Below, in pieces: positions 60,142 through 64,000 of a stretch of 64,000 nucleotides of DNA; position 1 is the first letter of the stretch; the number at the start of each line of letters is the position of its first letter. The notes beneath the pieces are model-generated. The model was not told where the DNA came from. It saw nothing but the letters and a program-made list of their open reading frames with translations, and searched no databases. The stretch covers positions 40,851 through 104,850 of the forward strand of contig JAILLA010000073.1 in NCBI GenBank assembly GCA_024693325.1. The letters run 5' to 3'. The stretch is from Solobacterium sp. GTDB lineage: Bacteria; Bacillota_I; Bacilli_A; Erysipelotrichales; Erysipelotrichaceae. Both the position numbers and the translations under genes were made by a program.

Positions 60142-62205
60142 ATGAAAGATTATCTTGCAAATGAAGTCCGTAATGTAGTGGTTCTCGGACATTCAGGCTC
60201 CGGAAAAAGCTCTCTGATCGAGTCCTGCATGTATTTCACAAAAGCGATCGACCGTTACGGAAAAGCCAATGACGGTACATCCTTTCTGAACTTCGACCCT
60301 GAAGAAGGCAAAAGAGGCCTGTCCTGCTACTGTCATCTGGCACCTGTAGAATGGAAGAACAAGAAGATCAACTTCATCGATACACCAGGCTACATGGATT
60401 ACGAAGGCGAAGAGATGACCGGTCTGACAGTCGGCGATAACGCGCTGATCGTTGTCGACGCAAAAGAAGGCGTTGAAGCCGGTACTGAACGTGCATGGAA
60501 AGAAGCTGCCGGAAAGAGAAAGCTCCCGACGATCTTCTTCGTCAACAAGATGGATGATCCGAATGCCAAGTTCGAAGAGATCCTGGAAGAACTCCGCAGC
60601 AAGTTCGGTACTTCTGTTATCCCGTTTGAAATGCCGATCGTAGAAGGCGGCAAAGTAGTCGGTTCCGTCAACATTCTCCGCAACAAAGCATGGTATTACA
60701 ACAACCATGACACAGCACAGGAAGTTCCTGCAAACCTCGCTGACCAGGTTGAAGAATATTACAACGTCATCGCTGAGGCGATCGCCGGTGTTGATGATGA
60801 CCTGATGGAGAAATTCTTCGAAGGCGAAAAGTTCGATATGCATGAAGTAGCCAAGGGACTGCGTATCGGCGTCAGAAGCGGTGATATCAGACCTGTATAC
60901 TGCGGAAGCGCAGACAAGCAGACAGGTATTGAACGTATTCTCGACCTGATCACGGAATACTTCCCGAGCTATGCGGAAAAGGGTTCCATCCGAGGCCTCA
61001 ATGCAAAGGGCGATCCGATCGAAATGGAAACAAACGAGAACGAAGCAATGTCCGCTTTCGTATTCAAGAGCGTCATTGACCCGTTCGTCGGTAAGATCTC
61101 CTATCTGAAGGTCATGAGCGGTGTCCTGACATCCGATTCCCAGGTCTACAACTCCACAAAAGAATCAAATGAAAAGATCTCCCAGGTATATGTCATCAAT
61201 GGCAAATACCAGGTCGGTGTCGGCAAACTCTTCACCGGTGATATCGGTGCAGTCGTCAAGCTCCAGAACACACAGACAAACGACACTCTGTGCACAACAT
61301 CCAGAGTTGTTAAATATCCGCCGATCGAATATCCGCAGCCGATGCTGGGATATGCAGTATGGCCGAAGACAAAGGCTGACGAAGACAAGATGTCTGTCGG
61401 TATCCGCAACATGTGCGAAGAGGACGGAACGATCCGCCTCGTCAAGAATGCTGAAACACATGAGCAGGTCCTCTATGTCATGGGTGACCAGCACATCGAT
61501 CTGATCATCTCCAAGCTGAAGGCTAAGTACAGAGTCGATGTTGAGACAACTGTACCTACAGTCCAGTATCGTGAAACGATCCGCGGCAAGGCAGAAGCTC
61601 AGGGTAAATACAAGAAGCAGAACGGCGGCGCAGGCCAGTATGGTGACGTCTGGGTAAGATTCGAACCGACTGACAGTGATGATATGGTATTCGCTGAAGA
61701 AGTATTCGGCGGTGCTGTTCCGAAGCAGTACTTCCCGCCTGTAGAGCAGGGTCTGAGAGACTGCATGGAGAAAGGACCTCTGGCAGGATTCAAGGTCGTC
61801 GGCGTCAAGGCTACACTTTATGATGGAAGCTATCATCCCGTAGATTCCAAGGAAGTTGCCTTCAAGGAAGCTGCAAGACTTGCTTACAATATTGCTATGC
61901 CTAAAGCAAATCCTGTACTGCTCGAACCGATCGGCAAAGTAACTGTTGTAGCACCTGAATCCTACACAGGTACACTGATGGGCGACTTTACAAAGAGACG
62001 CGGCCTGATCCTCGATATGTCAATGAATGACGACGGTGACCAGGTCATCACAGCTGAAGCTCCGATGGCAGAAATGCTGACATATGCAAACGACCTGCGT
62101 TCCATGACACAGGGCCGCGGCAAGTATGTCATCGCGTTTGACCGTTATCAGCCGGCTCCGAAGGATGTCGCTGACAAGGTCGTCGCAAACGCAAAGAAAG
62201 ACTGA
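60142..62205 (+). CDS. Elongation factor G-like GTPase (EF-G paralogue type)
   Basis: GHSGSGKSSL P-loop, DTPGYMDY, NKMD, C-terminal EF-G domains (SYTGTLMGDFTKRRG). Confidence 0.9.
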   Translation: MKDYLANEVRNVVVLGHSGSGKSSLIESCMYFTKAIDRYGKANDGTSFLNFDPEEGKRGLSCYCHLAPVEWKNKKINFIDTPGYMDYEGEEMTGLTVGDNALIVVDAKEGVEAGTERAWKEAAGKRKLPTIFFVNKMDDPNAKFEEILEELRSKFGTSVIPFEMPIVEGGKVVGSVNILRNKAWYYNNHDTAQEVPANLADQVEEYYNVIAEAIAGVDDDLMEKFFEGEKFDMHEVAKGLRIGVRSGDIRPVYCGSADKQTGIERILDLITEYFPSYAEKGSIRGLNAKGDPIEMETNENEAMSAFVFKSVIDPFVGKISYLKVMSGVLTSDSQVYNSTKESNEKISQVYVINGKYQVGVGKLFTGDIGAVVKLQNTQTNDTLCTTSRVVKYPPIEYPQPMLGYAVWPKTKADEDKMSVGIRNMCEEDGTIRLVKNAETHEQVLYVMGDQHIDLIISKLKAKYRVDVETTVPTVQYRETIRGKAEAQGKYKKQNGGAGQYGDVWVRFEPTDSDDMVFAEEVFGGAVPKQYFPPVEQGLRDCMEKGPLAGFKVVGVKATLYDGSYHPVDSKEVAFKEAARLAYNIAMPKANPVLLEPIGKVTVVAPESYTGTLMGDFTKRRGLILDMSMNDDGDQVITAEAPMAEMLTYANDLRSMTQGRGKYVIAFDRYQPAPKDVADKVVANAKKD

Positions 62206-62221
62206 TCAGCCTCTAAACAGC

Positions 62222-62257
62222 AAAGGGAAAGTTCGTTTGAAAGGACTTTCCCTTTTT
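62222..62257 (+). terminator. Rho-independent terminator
   Basis: AAAGGGAAAGT...ACTTTCCCTTTTT. Confidence 0.85.
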
Positions 62258-62283
62258 ATGACTCGGTGCTAAAATACACGTAT

Positions 62284-62367
62284 GCCGCTGTGGCGGAATT
62301 GGCAGACGCAGTAGACTCAAAATCTGCCGGTAGCGATACCATACCGGTTCGAGCCCGGTCAGCGGCA
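62284..62367 (+). tRNA. tRNA-Leu (CAA anticodon)
   Basis: gccgctgtggcggaattggcagacgcagtagactcaaaatctgccggtagcgataccataccggttcgagcccggtcagcggca; anticodon loop CTCAAAA. Confidence 0.93.
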
Positions 62368-62384
62368 CGTATTCTTTAGGTTAT

Positions 62385-62417
62385 AGTCGATTATGCTCAC
62401 GTAATCGGCTTTTTTTG
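62385..62417 (+). terminator. Terminator downstream of tRNA-Leu
   Basis: AGTCGATTATGCTCACGTAATCGGCTTTTTTT. Confidence 0.75.
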
Positions 62418-62459
62418 TGTTTTTACTAATGAAATTAGTAAAAAACTAGGAGGTAACTG

Positions 62460-62798
62460 GTGAATGAATATCGCCAGCAATTAGACAGCTCACAGCGACT
62501 CGAGAAGTTTAGCAAGTTACTTAGTGATTCTGAGCCAATGGTGGAATTTGATCCGGTAATCTTTGATCTCTTGGTAGAAACGGTTCTGGTTGGAGGCTAT
62601 ACCAACGATGTACCTGATCCGTATAAAATAACATTCATTTTTAAAGGCGGAAGCCAAAATAGCATAGATGGTGCAGGTTTTAAAGAAGATAGGCGAAAGA
62701 AGAAAGCATTGCATCCTGTTTGGAATAACGAGGGTATGGCATTGCATTCTGATGAGGAAGGGGAGGCACCAGCTTTACAGGTATTATCAGTCATTTGA
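62460..62798 (+). pseudogene. C-terminal remnant of a serine site-specific recombinase
   Basis: FDPVIFDLLVETVLVGGYTNDVPDPYKITFIFKGG resembles the extreme C-terminus of large serine recombinases; catalytic domain absent; divergent tail. Confidence 0.6.
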
Positions 62799-62929
62799 TC
62801 TGCTGATCCTGGATGCGTATGGAATAATAGGACTAAATTCAAAAGACTCGACAGATAAAGGGTTTTTGAAGCTTAGTCCTATTTTGTTTAGCCTGCAAAA
62901 GAGACTAAAGGTCGATTTAAGGAGGAAAC

Positions 62930-63232
62930 ATGCGCAGAATGAAGATCTTTCTGCGAAGCGTGGTGTTGCCTGCAACTGTGGCAGTACTGTTAGCGATGTT
63001 GTTCCTTCCCGTCTATTACAAAGACAATCAGCTGAACATGCTCCTGATGTGGATCTGCATCGGAGTACCGTACGGTATTCGAAGGATGTTTCTTTGGCTT
63101 GTGCCGCATAAGTATGATCTTGCCGGCACGGTCGGAGTAGTTGCTTTGGATGTTGTGTTGGGAGGAATCATCGGAGGCTTCGCACTTATATTCCAGATTC
63201 TTGGAGGTGTAATCGAAACCGTAAAAGGGTAA
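62930..63232 (+). CDS. Small membrane protein, DUF6050-like, mobile-element-associated type
   Basis: LLMWICIGVPYGIRRMFLWLVPHKYDLAGTVGVVALDVVLGGIIGGFALIFQ. Confidence 0.6.
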   Translation: MRRMKIFLRSVVLPATVAVLLAMLFLPVYYKDNQLNMLLMWICIGVPYGIRRMFLWLVPHKYDLAGTVGVVALDVVLGGIIGGFALIFQILGGVIETVKG

Positions 63233-63298
63233 AATGGAATTACATATTTGTTTCACACAGGTATGGGATAATCAATTACAGAAAAGCAGGGATCAGAT

Positions 63299-63514
63299 AT
63301 GGCTCAAGGCAGATTTCAGGTTGATCAGACAGTTTATCTGATCTCTTCTGTCAATTGGATCAAAGAAGCTAAGGTACTGAAGTACTCCGGAGGATTCTAT
63401 ACAATCAAATGGACATATTCTGACGGAGGAACCAGAGTCAGGAAATCAAGGCTGTATGCTTCAAAAGAAGAAGCTGAATCAGCCAGAGATTCCGTAAAGA
63501 GAAACAGAGCGTAA
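63299..63514 (+). CDS. Small hypothetical protein (SH3/Tudor-like beta fold suspected)
   Basis: MAQGRFQVDQTVYLISSVNWIKEAKVLKYSGGFYTIKWTYSDGGTRVRKSRLYASKEEAESA; frame as given in the ORF track, exact start base not rechecked. Confidence 0.6.
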   Translation: MAQGRFQVDQTVYLISSVNWIKEAKVLKYSGGFYTIKWTYSDGGTRVRKSRLYASKEEAESARDSVKRNRA

Positions 63515-63537
63515 AATCGGGATTTGGAGAGTTGTAT

Positions 63538-63792
63538 ATGGACGAGAGATTACTCGGTAAATGTGGCTACTATTGTGGACAGTGTCCAAGTTTTATCGCT
63601 GGAGACTGTACTGGATGTATCAAAGGAAATAAGGATGGCGTTTGCTATACACGAGACTGCGTCGTAGATAAGGGCATCCTATCTTGTGGATTGTGTCAGG
63701 AATTTCCTTGTGAACGAATTCAAAGTGATCCCAAAGCAACACTTCTCAGCCCCCTGTGGCTTAAGTGGAAGGCGAGCCAAAGAGAATCATAA
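63538..63792 (+). CDS. DUF3795-like Cys-rich protein
   Basis: CGYYCGQCPSFIAGDCTGCIKGNKDGVCYTRDCVVDKGILSCGLCQEFPCERI. Confidence 0.75.
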   Translation: MDERLLGKCGYYCGQCPSFIAGDCTGCIKGNKDGVCYTRDCVVDKGILSCGLCQEFPCERIQSDPKATLLSPLWLKWKASQRES

Positions 63793-63814
63793 ATCGGCAT
63801 TTGTGGAGTAGAAA

Positions 63815-64000
63815 ATGTACAGAATCGAAGCAGACAGATTCATATTGGAGTTTATTCCAGAAATTCATGAACAAGACTTTGCATATCCTGTAAATGTATA
63901 TCTTGGTGTGAAGGTGTCCAGTTACGGCTATTCGGCAGACACATATATGGATGTCGGTGTTCAGGGAATCGCTGAATTTTCTCTACAGTTGAAGGATCTC
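63815..64000 (+). CDS. Partial hypothetical protein, resembling WapI-type immunity proteins; truncated by window end
   Basis: MYRIEADRFILEFIPEIHEQDFAYPVNVYLGVKVSSYGYSADTYMDVGVQGIAEFSLQLKDL, open to the window edge. Confidence 0.4.
   Translation, partial: MYRIEADRFILEFIPEIHEQDFAYPVNVYLGVKVSSYGYSADTYMDVGVQGIAEFSLQLKDL

Overview
The window is a dense bacterial chromosomal segment. Protein content suggests Bacillota, probably Erysipelotrichia-like, but that placement is inference. Most of it is housekeeping and carbohydrate, peptide or redox metabolism. Main blocks: truncated NCS2 purine permease (-); DUF2804 and lactonase; S9 peptidase and serine hydrolase; ketopantoate reductase; His-rich CsoR-type regulator; exported EndoU-type nuclease with an adjacent small acidic partner; butyrate kinase; RpiR / GH1 / PTS-IIC locus; tRNA-Leu(TAG); ATP-grasp / esterase / ATP-grasp operon; ApbE facing an rnfCDGEA-orf-B operon with unusual subunits; Met-type T-box with metQNI; CIRCE-like element near hsp20; cca and tRNA-His; gpmI; DUF4430 plus ECF-S-like pair; LacI-controlled maltodextrin ABC operon with two GH13 enzymes; ankyrin protein and EF-G-like GTPase; tRNA-Leu(CAA) followed by a degraded mobile-element edge. 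The strongest candidates for new biology are: (1) an Rnf complex with one extra FMN-binding domain fused to RnfD, four extra FMN-binding domains fused to RnfG, an RnfB reduced to its Fe-S domain, and an extra small Cys-rich membrane protein; (2) the EndoU / candidate immunity pair; (3) the ATP-grasp-esterase-ATP-grasp operon; (4) a compact transcription unit encoding a 34-aa peptide; (5) a three-way-junction-like leader on the purine permease. All annotation was done by eye from sequence and ORF translations. No database search was run.
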